Below, piece after piece: positions 44,066-52,764 of a stretch of DNA of 64,000 bases. Positions within the stretch are counted from its first letter, which is position 1. Each line of letters opens with the position of its first letter. Both the position numbers and the translations under genes were made by a program. Under the pieces are notes generated by a model. The model was not told where the DNA came from. It saw only the letters and a list, made by a program, of their open reading frames with translations, and did no database searches. Source of the DNA: a virus; IMG/VR virus record IMGVR_UViG_3300028394_002328, positions 124,001 to 188,000 of that record. The stretch is one strand, 5' to 3'.

Positions 44066-46645
44066 ATGTCAGGAAATATCACCCAAATAGAACCGTTTAA
44101 CCTAAACAATGCTGGAAGTTATACTTTCGGCAATGCTACCGTAACCGGTAATACTGATTTAGGGATAGTAGGCAATGTTACTATTACAGGTGGTACTAGT
44201 GGTTATATATTACAAACTGATGGATCAGGTAATTTAAGTTGGGTCAACCCAGTAGATACATCAGGGTACAGTGGCGCTAGCGGCTATTCAGGTGTCAGTG
44301 GCTATAGTGGTATTTCAGGATACACCGGTATAAGTGGTTACACTGGAGTATCAGGGTATACAGGCGTAAGTGGTGTTAGTGGATACACTGGGGTCAGTGG
44401 ATACACTGGGGTCAGTGGATATAGTGGTGCATCAGGTTCTAGTGGATATTACGGACAAGATGGAGCTAGTGGTTATTCAGGTGTAAGCGGATATACTGGA
44501 GTAAGTGGTTACACAGGTACTAGTGGATACACTGGAATTAGTGGCTATACTGGTACTAGTGGTACTTCAGGTTATACTGGTGCAAGTGGATACACTGGAA
44601 TTAGTGGCTATACAGGTGCATCAGGCACAAGTGGATACACCGGAGTCAGTGGTTATTCAGGTGGTACAGGTAGTAATGGGGCTAGTGGTTATTCAGGGGT
44701 ATCAGGATTCTCTGGATTTAACGCTAATGTAACTTATTCAAGTACTCCACCTGTTAGTCCTCATATAGGTGATTTGTGGGTTAACTCTGATACAGCAGTT
44801 TTGACAATGTACTTCAATGATGGGGTATCAAACAATTGGGCAGAATTAGAAGCAGCACAATCATTTAGTACATCAGGTAGCAGTGGATATTCAGGTTATA
44901 GTGGACTAGGTATAAGTGGTTATAGCGGTTACTCAGGTGGTACTGGTAGTAATGGAGTTAGTGGCTATTCAGGTATAAGTGGATATAGCGGCGGTACTGG
45001 TAGTAATGGTGCTAGTGGTTACTCAGGAATAAGTGGTTATTCAGGTGGCACTGGTAGTAATGGTGCTAGTGGTTATTCAGGAACTAGTGGAGCTACTGGA
45101 CCAAGTTCTATTACAGCAATCAACAATCAACAAAATACAGGTACTGGTGCATTAGGTTTACCAGTTGGAACTACGGCAGAAAGACCCGCTACTGCGTATA
45201 ATGGATATACTAGAATCAATACTAGTACAACCTTTATGGAAATTTACTATAATGGAAATTGGATTAGTGCAGTATCATTGATAACTGCGCCGAACGCACC
45301 AACAATTGGTACTGCTACAGTAGTGAGTTCAACTAGTGCTACTGTCACATACACTGCTCCAGCATACGATGGTGGAGCAACAATTACTAGTTACACGGCT
45401 GTTAGTAGCCCGGGAAATATTACAGGAACATTAAGTCAAGCAGGGTCAGGTACTATTACTGTTAATGGATTGACTACTGGTACTGCTTACACATTTACTG
45501 TATATGCTACTAATAGTGTCGGAAATAGCGTTGCAAGTAGTGCAAGCAACAGTATTACAACTTGGTCAGTACCTGGTGCACCTACTATCGGTACTGCTAC
45601 CGCCACTGGGACAACAACGGCAACAGTTACATTTACTGCACCTGCTAGTAATGGCGGTACAGCGATTACTCAGTATATTGCTACATCAAGTCCAGGTAGT
45701 GTCACTGGAACATTAAGTCAAGCAGGGTCAGGCACTATTAGTATTAGTGGACTAACTCAAGGTACAAGTTATACATTTACAGTTAAAGCGGTTAATGCTG
45801 TTGGTCAAAGTGCTGCAAGTAGTGCAAGTAATAGTATAACTACACAATCTGCAACACCTACATCAGTTGAATATCTAGTGGTTGCTGGTGGAGGTGGTGG
45901 AGGTGGTGCATCTGGTGGTAGAGGTGGCGGTGGAGGTGCAGGCGGAATGTTAACCAGCACTCTATCTGTTTCAGCAAGTACTGCATACACTGTAACCGTT
46001 GGCGGTGGCGGACCTGGTAGTAATTTAACTGCAGGACGAGGATCTAATGGAACAGCTAGTCAATTTGCTTCGATTAGTACAGTAGGAGGAGGAGGTGGCG
46101 CCGGTGACGACGGTGGAGGTATTGGTTATGGATCTGCTGGTGGATCCGGTGGTGGTGGCCATTATGATGGTGCTGGCGGTGCTGGCACAGCCGGACAAGG
46201 TAATAATGGTGGCTCTGGTATAACCAGTCCAAACTTTGGATCAGGCGGTGGCGGTGGCGCCGGAGCTGTTGGACAAAGTGGACAAACTTATAAAGGCGGC
46301 GATGGTGGTATAGGAAATCTATCTAGTATAACTGGTTCATCTACATACTATGCAGGCGGTGGTGGTGGCCAACTTAATGGCGGTACTGCTGGATCTGGCG
46401 GTGCAGGTGGTGGTGGTGCAGGTAACGGCCAAAATAATGGCTTTAGTAATACTGGAGGCGGTGGAGGTGGAAATGGCTCTGGTGGTACAGCAGGTGCCGG
46501 TGGTTCTGGAGTAGTTATCATTGCTTATCCTGACTCATACAATGCGCCTGCATCAATTTCCGGCGGATTAACTTACGATCAACCAAGCAGGTCAGGTTAT
46601 AGAGTGTATCGTTTCACACAAGGTACTGGTACTATTACTTGGTAA
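44066..46645 (+). CDS. Hybrid fibre: collagen-like stalk plus FN3 and glycine-rich tip (adhesin 4)
   Basis: An 859-residue hybrid linking two fibre types. Residues ~1-65: short beta module. ~65-218: collagen-like Gly-X-Ser/Thr stalk containing GSS-GYY-GQD. ~219-267: island (PPVSPHIGDLWVNSDTAVLT), a module seen in phage fibres. ~268-345: more triplets with GGT-GSN-G units. ~360-410: the 'LPVGTTAERP...YNGYTRINTS' attachment-like module placed internally. ~410-595: two FN3 domains (NAPTIGTATVVSSTSATVTY; GAPTIGTATATGTTTATVTF). ~600-859: Gly-rich tip ending ISGGLTYDQPSRSGYRVYRF. This gene shows that collagen-like stalks and glycine-rich tips exchange modules. Confidence 0.78.
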   Translation: MSGNITQIEPFNLNNAGSYTFGNATVTGNTDLGIVGNVTITGGTSGYILQTDGSGNLSWVNPVDTSGYSGASGYSGVSGYSGISGYTGISGYTGVSGYTGVSGVSGYTGVSGYTGVSGYSGASGSSGYYGQDGASGYSGVSGYTGVSGYTGTSGYTGISGYTGTSGTSGYTGASGYTGISGYTGASGTSGYTGVSGYSGGTGSNGASGYSGVSGFSGFNANVTYSSTPPVSPHIGDLWVNSDTAVLTMYFNDGVSNNWAELEAAQSFSTSGSSGYSGYSGLGISGYSGYSGGTGSNGVSGYSGISGYSGGTGSNGASGYSGISGYSGGTGSNGASGYSGTSGATGPSSITAINNQQNTGTGALGLPVGTTAERPATAYNGYTRINTSTTFMEIYYNGNWISAVSLITAPNAPTIGTATVVSSTSATVTYTAPAYDGGATITSYTAVSSPGNITGTLSQAGSGTITVNGLTTGTAYTFTVYATNSVGNSVASSASNSITTWSVPGAPTIGTATATGTTTATVTFTAPASNGGTAITQYIATSSPGSVTGTLSQAGSGTISISGLTQGTSYTFTVKAVNAVGQSAASSASNSITTQSATPTSVEYLVVAGGGGGGGASGGRGGGGGAGGMLTSTLSVSASTAYTVTVGGGGPGSNLTAGRGSNGTASQFASISTVGGGGGAGDDGGGIGYGSAGGSGGGGHYDGAGGAGTAGQGNNGGSGITSPNFGSGGGGGAGAVGQSGQTYKGGDGGIGNLSSITGSSTYYAGGGGGQLNGGTAGSGGAGGGGAGNGQNNGFSNTGGGGGGNGSGGTAGAGGSGVVIIAYPDSYNAPASISGGLTYDQPSRSGYRVYRFTQGTGTITW
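44258..44720 (+). repeat. Collagen-like stalk of the hybrid fibre
   Basis: About 150 codons of Gly-X-(Ser/Thr) triplets with direct DNA repeats (ggatacactggggtcagt and similar). A shorter second stretch lies at about 44870-45100 with GGT-GSN units. Confidence 0.85.
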
Positions 46646-46647
46646 AC

Positions 46648-46655
46648 AATAAATA
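46648..46655 (+). promoter_or_regulatory. Putative late promoter AATAAATA
   Basis: CAATAAATATAATC follows the TGGTAA end of adhesin 4 and lies 5 bases before the next ATG. The same junction recurs at 48874. Confidence 0.4.
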
Positions 46656-46660
46656 TAATC

Positions 46661-48871
46661 ATGGCAATACTTCAAATAGACCCTAGTTCAATAAATTCTA
46701 GTTCATCATATTCTTTTGCGAATGTGACGGCTAATACATTCACTGCCACTGAAAATTTACAAATTCCTAATGGTAATACGGCACAACGACCTAATAGTCC
46801 AGCATATGGATTAATGAGATATAATACAGAAACTGGTCTTGCTGAAATATATACTAGCAGTGGGTGGGGAGTATTTGGATCACAACCACCTACAATAAGC
46901 ACAGTATCACCAGGTACTTTTAATGGAGAAATAGGTACATCTTTTACTATTAATGGAGCTAATTTTACTAATGACGCTACTGTTAAATTTGTTGATGTAA
47001 ATAACACAGAATACAGTGCAGCGATTGTTACTTTTGTTAACTCTAGTCAATTACTTGCTACTACACCGCAAGACTTTACAGTAGCACAGGGACCACTTGA
47101 TGTTAAAGTAGTTCAACTAAGTGGAACGGTTACTAAATTAAATTGTATTGATACTGGTAGTAGTCCTGGTTGGTATACTCCCGCAGGACAAATTGGTGGT
47201 ACAATTTATAGAAACGGAATAGTTAGTATAACGGTTGTTGCTACTGACCCTGACCCAAGTGCTACTATCACTTATAGTGTGCTTTCAGGCGCACTTCCAA
47301 GCGGATTATCATTGGATTCTAGTACCGGTGTTATCTCTGGTACTGCTCCCGATATTGGTAGTGATACTACATACAACTTCACACTAAGAGCCACAGACAA
47401 CGCAGGTAATACATCTGACCGCGCATTTAGTATAATAATATTACAGGGAGCACCTGGTGCACCTACTGTAGGTACTGCAACAAGATCGGCAAGTCAATCA
47501 GTTCAAGTGACATTTACTGCACCTGCAAATGTTGGTGGTAGTGCAATTACCAGTTACACAGTTACAAGTAGCCCAGGCAGCCTTACAGGGACAGGTGCAA
47601 CAAGTCCTATAACTGTAACTGGTTTGACAAATGGCACAGCATACACATTTACTGTAACCGCTACAAACAGTTATGGCACTAGTGTGGCTAGTAGCGCAAG
47701 TAACTCCGCTACACCGTATACAGTACCTGGTGCACCTACTATTGGTAGTGCTACTTCTACTGGTACTACCACTGCTACAGTTGCTTTCACTGCACCTGCA
47801 AGCAACGGTGGAAGCACTATAACAAGTTACACAGCGGTAAGTAGTCCTGGTAGTATAACCGGTACACTAAGTCAAGCAGGTTCGGGTACTATTACAGTTA
47901 GTGGATTAACCCCAGGTACAAGTTATACATTTACTGTATATGCAACTAATGCAGGTGGTAATAGTTCTAATAGTAGTGCAAGTAATAGCATAACAACAAC
48001 TCAAGTAGCCCCAACATCTGTTGAATATCTTGTTGTTGCTGGTGGAGGTGGAGGTGGGTCAAGATTTGGTGGCGGTGGTGGAGCTGGTGGTATGTTGACT
48101 TCTACTTTATCAGTTTCTGCGAGCACTGGTTATACAGTTACAGTCGGTGGTGGAGGTTCAGGTGGAGCAGGCAGTGGTGGACCTAATACTAATGGAGCAA
48201 CTAACGGCGGTCCAGGTAATAATTCAGTATTTGCATCTATAACCACAATTGGTGGTGGATACGGTGCAGCAGGTGATACTGGAAACGGTGGATCTGGTGG
48301 ATCTGGAGGTGGTGGAGCTGGACGATTTAACAGCAGTGGTGGTAGCGGTACAGGTGGGCAAGGAAATGCCGGTGCTTCTACACTTGGACAAGATGGCGGA
48401 TCAGCATCATTTAATGGTGGTGGTGGTGGTGGAGCAGGAGCAGCAGGACCTTATAATTCATTTGGTGTTGGTGGAAATGGTTCAGCTAGTTCTATTACAG
48501 GATCATCAGTAACATACGCAGGTGGTGGCGGTGGCGGCGGAACAGGAGATGGCGGCGGTCCAGGTGGCGTGAGAAACGGTGGTGCCGGAGGGTCTGGCGG
48601 TGGCGGTGCGGGTGGACCATATTCTGGTGGATCCGCTACAGGTGGTACTAATAACTTGGGTGGAGGAGGCGGAGGTGGAGCCTACAACGCTACATTTAGT
48701 GGTGATAACCAACCCGGTGCTTCTGGTGGATCTGGTGTAGTTATCATTGCTTATCCAAACACATTTTTACCATTGTCATCAATTAGCGGTGGACTCAGTT
48801 ACGATCAACCTACTAGATCAGGTTATAGAGTATATCGCTTTACTGGCGGTACAGGCACTATCTCTTGGTAA
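46661..48871 (+). CDS. Glycine-rich tail adhesin 5 (IPT, He_PIG, two FN3, Gly-rich tip)
   Basis: A 736-residue adhesin, close paralogue of the 48887 product. N-terminal ~25 residues (MAILQIDPSSINSSSSYSFA) then the 'LQIPNGNTAQRPNSPAYGLM' module, IPT/TIG-like domain (PPTISTVSPGTFNGEIGTSF, QDFTVAQGPLDVKVVQLSG), He_PIG domain (LPSGLSLDSSTGVISGTAPD), two FN3 domains (~265-355 and ~360-455) and a Gly-rich tip from VEYLVVAGGGGGGSRFGGGG to the conserved end SSISGGLSYDQPTRSGYRVY. The domain order matches adhesin 1 with one extra FN3. No ribosome site is evident before the ATG. Confidence 0.78.
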   Translation: MAILQIDPSSINSSSSYSFANVTANTFTATENLQIPNGNTAQRPNSPAYGLMRYNTETGLAEIYTSSGWGVFGSQPPTISTVSPGTFNGEIGTSFTINGANFTNDATVKFVDVNNTEYSAAIVTFVNSSQLLATTPQDFTVAQGPLDVKVVQLSGTVTKLNCIDTGSSPGWYTPAGQIGGTIYRNGIVSITVVATDPDPSATITYSVLSGALPSGLSLDSSTGVISGTAPDIGSDTTYNFTLRATDNAGNTSDRAFSIIILQGAPGAPTVGTATRSASQSVQVTFTAPANVGGSAITSYTVTSSPGSLTGTGATSPITVTGLTNGTAYTFTVTATNSYGTSVASSASNSATPYTVPGAPTIGSATSTGTTTATVAFTAPASNGGSTITSYTAVSSPGSITGTLSQAGSGTITVSGLTPGTSYTFTVYATNAGGNSSNSSASNSITTTQVAPTSVEYLVVAGGGGGGSRFGGGGGAGGMLTSTLSVSASTGYTVTVGGGGSGGAGSGGPNTNGATNGGPGNNSVFASITTIGGGYGAAGDTGNGGSGGSGGGGAGRFNSSGGSGTGGQGNAGASTLGQDGGSASFNGGGGGGAGAAGPYNSFGVGGNGSASSITGSSVTYAGGGGGGGTGDGGGPGGVRNGGAGGSGGGGAGGPYSGGSATGGTNNLGGGGGGGAYNATFSGDNQPGASGGSGVVIIAYPNTFLPLSSISGGLSYDQPTRSGYRVYRFTGGTGTISW
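48771..48871 (+). repeat. Constant 3' end shared by adhesins, copy A
   Basis: About 100 bases encoding the tip's last strand region, PLSSISGGLSYDQP onward. Near-identical copies are at 50931-51031 and 52638-52738; more divergent ones end at 39276 and 46645. Confidence 0.8.
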
Positions 48872-48873
48872 TC

Positions 48874-48881
48874 AATAAATA
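48874..48881 (+). promoter_or_regulatory. Putative late promoter AATAAATA
   Basis: TCAATAAATATAATT follows the TGGTAA end of adhesin 5, 5 bases before the next ATG. Nearly identical to the junction at 46648, so the junction itself has been duplicated. Confidence 0.4.
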
Positions 48882-48886
48882 TAATT

Positions 48887-51031
48887 ATGTCATTACTTAG
48901 AATTGAACCAGCCGCGGTAAATGCCAATTCATCATTCTCTTTTGCAGGAGTAAATGCTACAGGCAATTTACAGTTACCTACTGGAAATACTGCTCAACGG
49001 CCAGGAAGTCCAATAGCCGGGACAATTAGATATAATTCACAAACAGGTTTCGCGGAAATATATACTAGCAGTGGATGGGCAACATTTGGTGCTCCTCCTC
49101 CAACTATCAGTACCGTATCACCTGGTACTTATAATGGAGAAACAGGTACTGAATTTACTGTAAATGGGGCTAATTTTACTAATGACGCTGTAGTTAAATT
49201 TGTTGATGTAAACAATACAGAATATAGCGCTACTGTAGTTACATTTGTAAATTCAAGTCAATTAATAGCCACTACACCTCAAGATTTTACCGTAGCACAA
49301 GGACCACTTGATGTTAAAGTAACACAATTAAGTGGAACAGTTACTAAACTAGCCTGTATAGATACTGGTGGTAGTCCCAGTTGGGTTACTACTGCTGGTC
49401 AAATAGGCGGTACAATTTATAGAAATGGCTCAGTTAGTGTAACTGTCTCAGCTACCGATCCTGATGCAAGTGCTACGATTACTTACAGTGTGCTTTCAGG
49501 TGCATTGCCAAGTGGATTAAGTTTGAATTCAAGTACAGGTGCTATTACTGGTACTGCACCTGATGTAGGTAGTGATACTACTTACAATTTTACATTGCGA
49601 GCAACTGACAATGCAGGTAATACATCTGACCGTGCGTTTAGTATGGTAATATTACAAGGTGCTCCAGGTGCACCTGTTATCGGTACAGCAACAAGATCAG
49701 CCAGCCAATCAGTTCAAGTTACATTTACCGCACCTGCAAATGTTGGCGGTAGTAGTATTACTAGTTACACTGCTACCAGTAGTCCAGGTAGTATTACAGG
49801 CACCGGTGCAAGCAGTCCAGTTACTGTAACTGGGTTGACAAATGGAACTGCATATACATTTACTGTTACTGCTACTAATAGTTATGGTACTGGTACTGCC
49901 AGTGGTGCTAGTAATTCTGCTACTCCATATGGTGTACCTGGTGCACCTACTATTGGTACTGCTACTTCTACTGGTACTACAACTGCTACTGTATCATTTA
50001 CCGCACCTGCAAGCAACGGCGGTAGTACAATAACCAGTTACACTGCGGTTAGTAGCCCTGGCAATGTCACTGGCACATTAAGTCAAGCAGGATCAGGTAC
50101 TATTACAGTAAGTGGATTAAGCGCAGGTACAAGTTACACATTTACAGTATATGCTACAAATGCCGCAGGTAATAGCGCTAATAGTTCAGCAAGTAATCAG
50201 ATAACAACAACTCAAGTAGCTCCAACTTCAGTTGAATACTTAGTATTAGCTGGTGGAGGTGGCGGCAGAGATTGTGGTACAGCAATTGGATCATCTGGTG
50301 GCGGTGGTGCTGGTGGATATTATAATTCAACTATAGCAGTATCGGGAAGTACTAGTTACACTGTAACAGTTGGTGGTGGAGGTACAAGAAATAATAATGG
50401 ATCAAACAGTGAATTTGCTAGCGTACTCGCATATGGTGGCGGTACTGGAGGAACAGGTACTCACGGTGCTGGCGAAAACGGAACTTCAGGTGGATCAGGT
50501 GGTGGCGGTGGTTGGGGTGATAATTCATACGGATATGGTGGATCCAGTCTAGGTGGCGGTAATGCAGGTGGAGTGGGCGGTACACGAAGTCAACCCGGTG
50601 GTGATCCGCCGTATGGTGCAGGTGGAGGAGGAGGCGCTGGTAGTGCTGGTGGTAACTACAGTGGTGGTGCAGGTGGATCAGGCGCTTCTAGTTCTATTAC
50701 AGGATCTTCGGTTACTTACGCAGGTGGCGGCGGCGGTGGTAATGAGTTAGGAACACCTGGTAGTGGTGGATCAGGAATAGGTGGTGCAGGTGGCACAAAT
50801 GGTGGTGGATACAATGCACCCACCGCTAACACAGGTGGCGGTGGAGGAGGAGCAGGTGGATATAATGGTGGCGCCGGAGGATCCGGTTCTTCTGGGGTAG
50901 TTATCATAGCATATCCAAATACATTTTTACCATTGTCATCAATATCTGGCGGACTCAGTTATGATCAACCCAGCAGAAGTGGTTATAGAGTATATCGCTT
51001 TACTGGCGGTACAGGTCCTATTAGCTGGTAA
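48887..51031 (+). CDS. Glycine-rich tail adhesin 6 (IPT, He_PIG, two FN3, Gly-rich tip)
   Basis: A 714-residue paralogue of adhesin 5 with the same order: MSLLRIEPAAVNANSSFSFA, 'LQLPTGNTAQRPGSPIAGTI' module, IPT/TIG-like (PPTISTVSPGTYNGETGTEF), He_PIG (LPSGLSLNSSTGAITGTAPD), two FN3 domains and a Gly-rich tip beginning VEYLVLAGGGGGRDCGTAIG. The upstream domains match adhesin 5 closely, whereas the tip between residues ~465 and ~680 differs in loops and includes a Cys-Gly-Thr insert; the final ~35 residues are again near identical. This pattern of constant ends and variable core suggests recombination or selection on the tip. Confidence 0.78.
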   Translation: MSLLRIEPAAVNANSSFSFAGVNATGNLQLPTGNTAQRPGSPIAGTIRYNSQTGFAEIYTSSGWATFGAPPPTISTVSPGTYNGETGTEFTVNGANFTNDAVVKFVDVNNTEYSATVVTFVNSSQLIATTPQDFTVAQGPLDVKVTQLSGTVTKLACIDTGGSPSWVTTAGQIGGTIYRNGSVSVTVSATDPDASATITYSVLSGALPSGLSLNSSTGAITGTAPDVGSDTTYNFTLRATDNAGNTSDRAFSMVILQGAPGAPVIGTATRSASQSVQVTFTAPANVGGSSITSYTATSSPGSITGTGASSPVTVTGLTNGTAYTFTVTATNSYGTGTASGASNSATPYGVPGAPTIGTATSTGTTTATVSFTAPASNGGSTITSYTAVSSPGNVTGTLSQAGSGTITVSGLSAGTSYTFTVYATNAAGNSANSSASNQITTTQVAPTSVEYLVLAGGGGGRDCGTAIGSSGGGGAGGYYNSTIAVSGSTSYTVTVGGGGTRNNNGSNSEFASVLAYGGGTGGTGTHGAGENGTSGGSGGGGGWGDNSYGYGGSSLGGGNAGGVGGTRSQPGGDPPYGAGGGGGAGSAGGNYSGGAGGSGASSSITGSSVTYAGGGGGGNELGTPGSGGSGIGGAGGTNGGGYNAPTANTGGGGGGAGGYNGGAGGSGSSGVVIIAYPNTFLPLSSISGGLSYDQPSRSGYRVYRFTGGTGPISW
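50931..51031 (+). repeat. Constant 3' end shared by adhesins, copy B
   Basis: Matches copy A (48771-48871) at most positions, including ggttatagagtatatcgctt. Direct orientation relative to the other copies. Confidence 0.8.
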
Positions 51032-51040
51032 GGACTATTA

Positions 51041-52738
51041 ATGACAACGCAAATAACAACAGACAATATACAAACTAGTTCGGTTTATAGCCTCCAAGGA
51101 CCTAGAATCACTACTATTCAAATAACCAATAGTAGTTATGTTGTATTAGATGATACTGCTGTTAGCACCTCAGGTGGATATATTAAAATTACTGGTACTG
51201 GATTTACTAGTGGTAGTCAAGTATTAGTAAACAGTGTTGCAGCAACTAGTACTACTTTTGTTAGTGCTGTAGAATTAAGGGCACAACTACCGGCTACAGC
51301 CGCTGGTACTTATATATTATATGTAGCGGATACAAATGGTGGATTGGCTAGTAAAGTAAATGGTATTACATTTAGTGGTACTCCTACTTGGGTTACAGGT
51401 AGTACATTAACTAGTGGTATTTCTGCTGTTGCTTACAGTACACAACTTTCGGCTACTAGTGATAGTGCTATAACATACGCATTACAAGCAGGTAGTACAT
51501 TACCTACAGGATTGTCATTATCTAGCAGTGGATTACTTAGTGGTACTGTGACTATTGGATCGGATACTACATATAGTTTTACTATTACTGCTACCGACGT
51601 TGAATTACAAGATAGTCCTAGAACATTTAGTTTAACAATTATTGCGGCTACGGTGCCTGGAGCACCTACAATAGGTAGTGCTACAGCAACTGGTAGTAGT
51701 ACTGCTACAGTTACATTCACCGCACCAGTGTCAAATGGAGGTAGTACAATTACTTCTTACACCGCAGTTAGCAGTCCTGGTAGTATTACTGGTACACTAA
51801 GTCAGGCTGGTTCAGGTACTATTACTGTAAGTGGTTTAACACCGAGTACAAGTTACACCTTTACTGTATATGCTACAAATTCTATAGGCAATAGTGCAAA
51901 TAGCGCAGCGAGTAATAGTATTACTACTGCTCAGGTAGCACCAACTTCAGTTGAATATCTAGTTGTTGCCGGTGGCGGTGCGGGCGGAGCGGGTGCTAGT
52001 GGAGGTGGTGGAGCGGGCGGATTATCTTATAATTCATCGTTTGCAGTTAGCGCATCAACTGGATATACAATTACAATCGGTGGTGGTGGAGCTAGTGTAT
52101 CATATCCATCACTTAGTAATCCTGGTTCTAGCTCAGTATTTGCTAGTGTAACCTCACTGGGCGGCGGTTATGGTGGAGCTGGGCTTTCAGACACAACAAG
52201 AAATGGTGGAAGCGGAGGATCGGGTGGCGGTGGAGGTGCACCAGATGGATCCGGAGGTGCAGGCACCGCCGGACAAGGCAATAATGGTGGAGCAAATCAT
52301 CCAGGTGGATCATATGCAGGTGGTGGTGGCGGCGGCGCTGGCGGTGCTGGTGCAAACGGTACACAAGATACTGGAGGACCAGGCGGCGTAGGATTGTCAT
52401 ATAGTATAATAGGCGCGGCAACTTATTATGCAGGCGGTGGTGGCGGTGCCGGCAATTCCAACAGCGGTGCAGGCGGCAGTGGCGGAGGCGGAGCGGGCGG
52501 AGGCGGAGATCCTAGTAGTGGTATTGCAGGAACTCCCAACACTGGTGGTGGTGGCGGAGGTTCAAGAGGAGGAGGACCAGTTAGTGGGCCAGGCGGCTCC
52601 GGAGTAGTCATTATAGCCTATCCAAATACATATTTACCATTATCATCAATTAGTGGTGGACTCTCTTACGACCAACCTACAAGATCAGGTTACAGAGTAT
52701 ATCGCTTTACTGGTGGTACAGGTACTATCTCTTGGTAA
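51041..52738 (+). CDS. Glycine-rich tail adhesin 7 (IPT-like, He_PIG, FN3, Gly-rich tip)
   Basis: A 565-residue adhesin with a different N-terminus (MTTQITTDNIQTSSVYSLQG) lacking the QRP..RYN module. IPT/TIG-like domain ~22-112 (GYIKITGTGFTSGSQVLVNS), He_PIG ~113-205 (LPTGLSLSSSGLLSGTVTIG), one FN3 ~207-300 (GAPTIGSATATGSSTATVTF), then a Gly-rich tip from VEYLVVAGGGAGGAGASGGG to SSISGGLSYDQPTRSGYRVY. The tip's last ~35 residues match adhesins 5 and 6, the loops do not. The different N-terminus implies a distinct attachment point or partner. Confidence 0.78.
   Translation: MTTQITTDNIQTSSVYSLQGPRITTIQITNSSYVVLDDTAVSTSGGYIKITGTGFTSGSQVLVNSVAATSTTFVSAVELRAQLPATAAGTYILYVADTNGGLASKVNGITFSGTPTWVTGSTLTSGISAVAYSTQLSATSDSAITYALQAGSTLPTGLSLSSSGLLSGTVTIGSDTTYSFTITATDVELQDSPRTFSLTIIAATVPGAPTIGSATATGSSTATVTFTAPVSNGGSTITSYTAVSSPGSITGTLSQAGSGTITVSGLTPSTSYTFTVYATNSIGNSANSAASNSITTAQVAPTSVEYLVVAGGGAGGAGASGGGGAGGLSYNSSFAVSASTGYTITIGGGGASVSYPSLSNPGSSSVFASVTSLGGGYGGAGLSDTTRNGGSGGSGGGGGAPDGSGGAGTAGQGNNGGANHPGGSYAGGGGGGAGGAGANGTQDTGGPGGVGLSYSIIGAATYYAGGGGGAGNSNSGAGGSGGGGAGGGGDPSSGIAGTPNTGGGGGGSRGGGPVSGPGGSGVVIIAYPNTYLPLSSISGGLSYDQPTRSGYRVYRFTGGTGTISW
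52638..52738 (+). repeat. Constant 3' end shared by adhesins, copy C
   Basis: Third direct copy of the shared adhesin end, differing from A and B by scattered substitutions. Confidence 0.8.
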
Positions 52739-52745
52739 CTAAATA
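52738..52745 (+). promoter_or_regulatory. Putative late promoter ACTAAATA
   Basis: ACTAAATACTATT is one base off the NATAAATA consensus and lies 20 bases before the ATG of the 52765 fibre gene. Confidence 0.4.
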
Positions 52746-52764
52746 CTATTAAGATAAAAATATT

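Noticed and set aside
39474-52611. Many minus-strand proline-rich ORFs and + strand Val/Glu-rich ORFs in the glycine-rich adhesins
   Set aside because: Glycine codons (GGN) read backwards give Pro (NCC) and stop-free frames; they have no start signals and lie wholly inside real genes.
37450-52738. Diversity-generating retroelement acting on adhesin tips
   Set aside because: No reverse transcriptase gene and no template/variable repeat pair with adenine-specific differences is visible in the window; recombination between paralogues explains the pattern better, though the rest of the genome is unseen.
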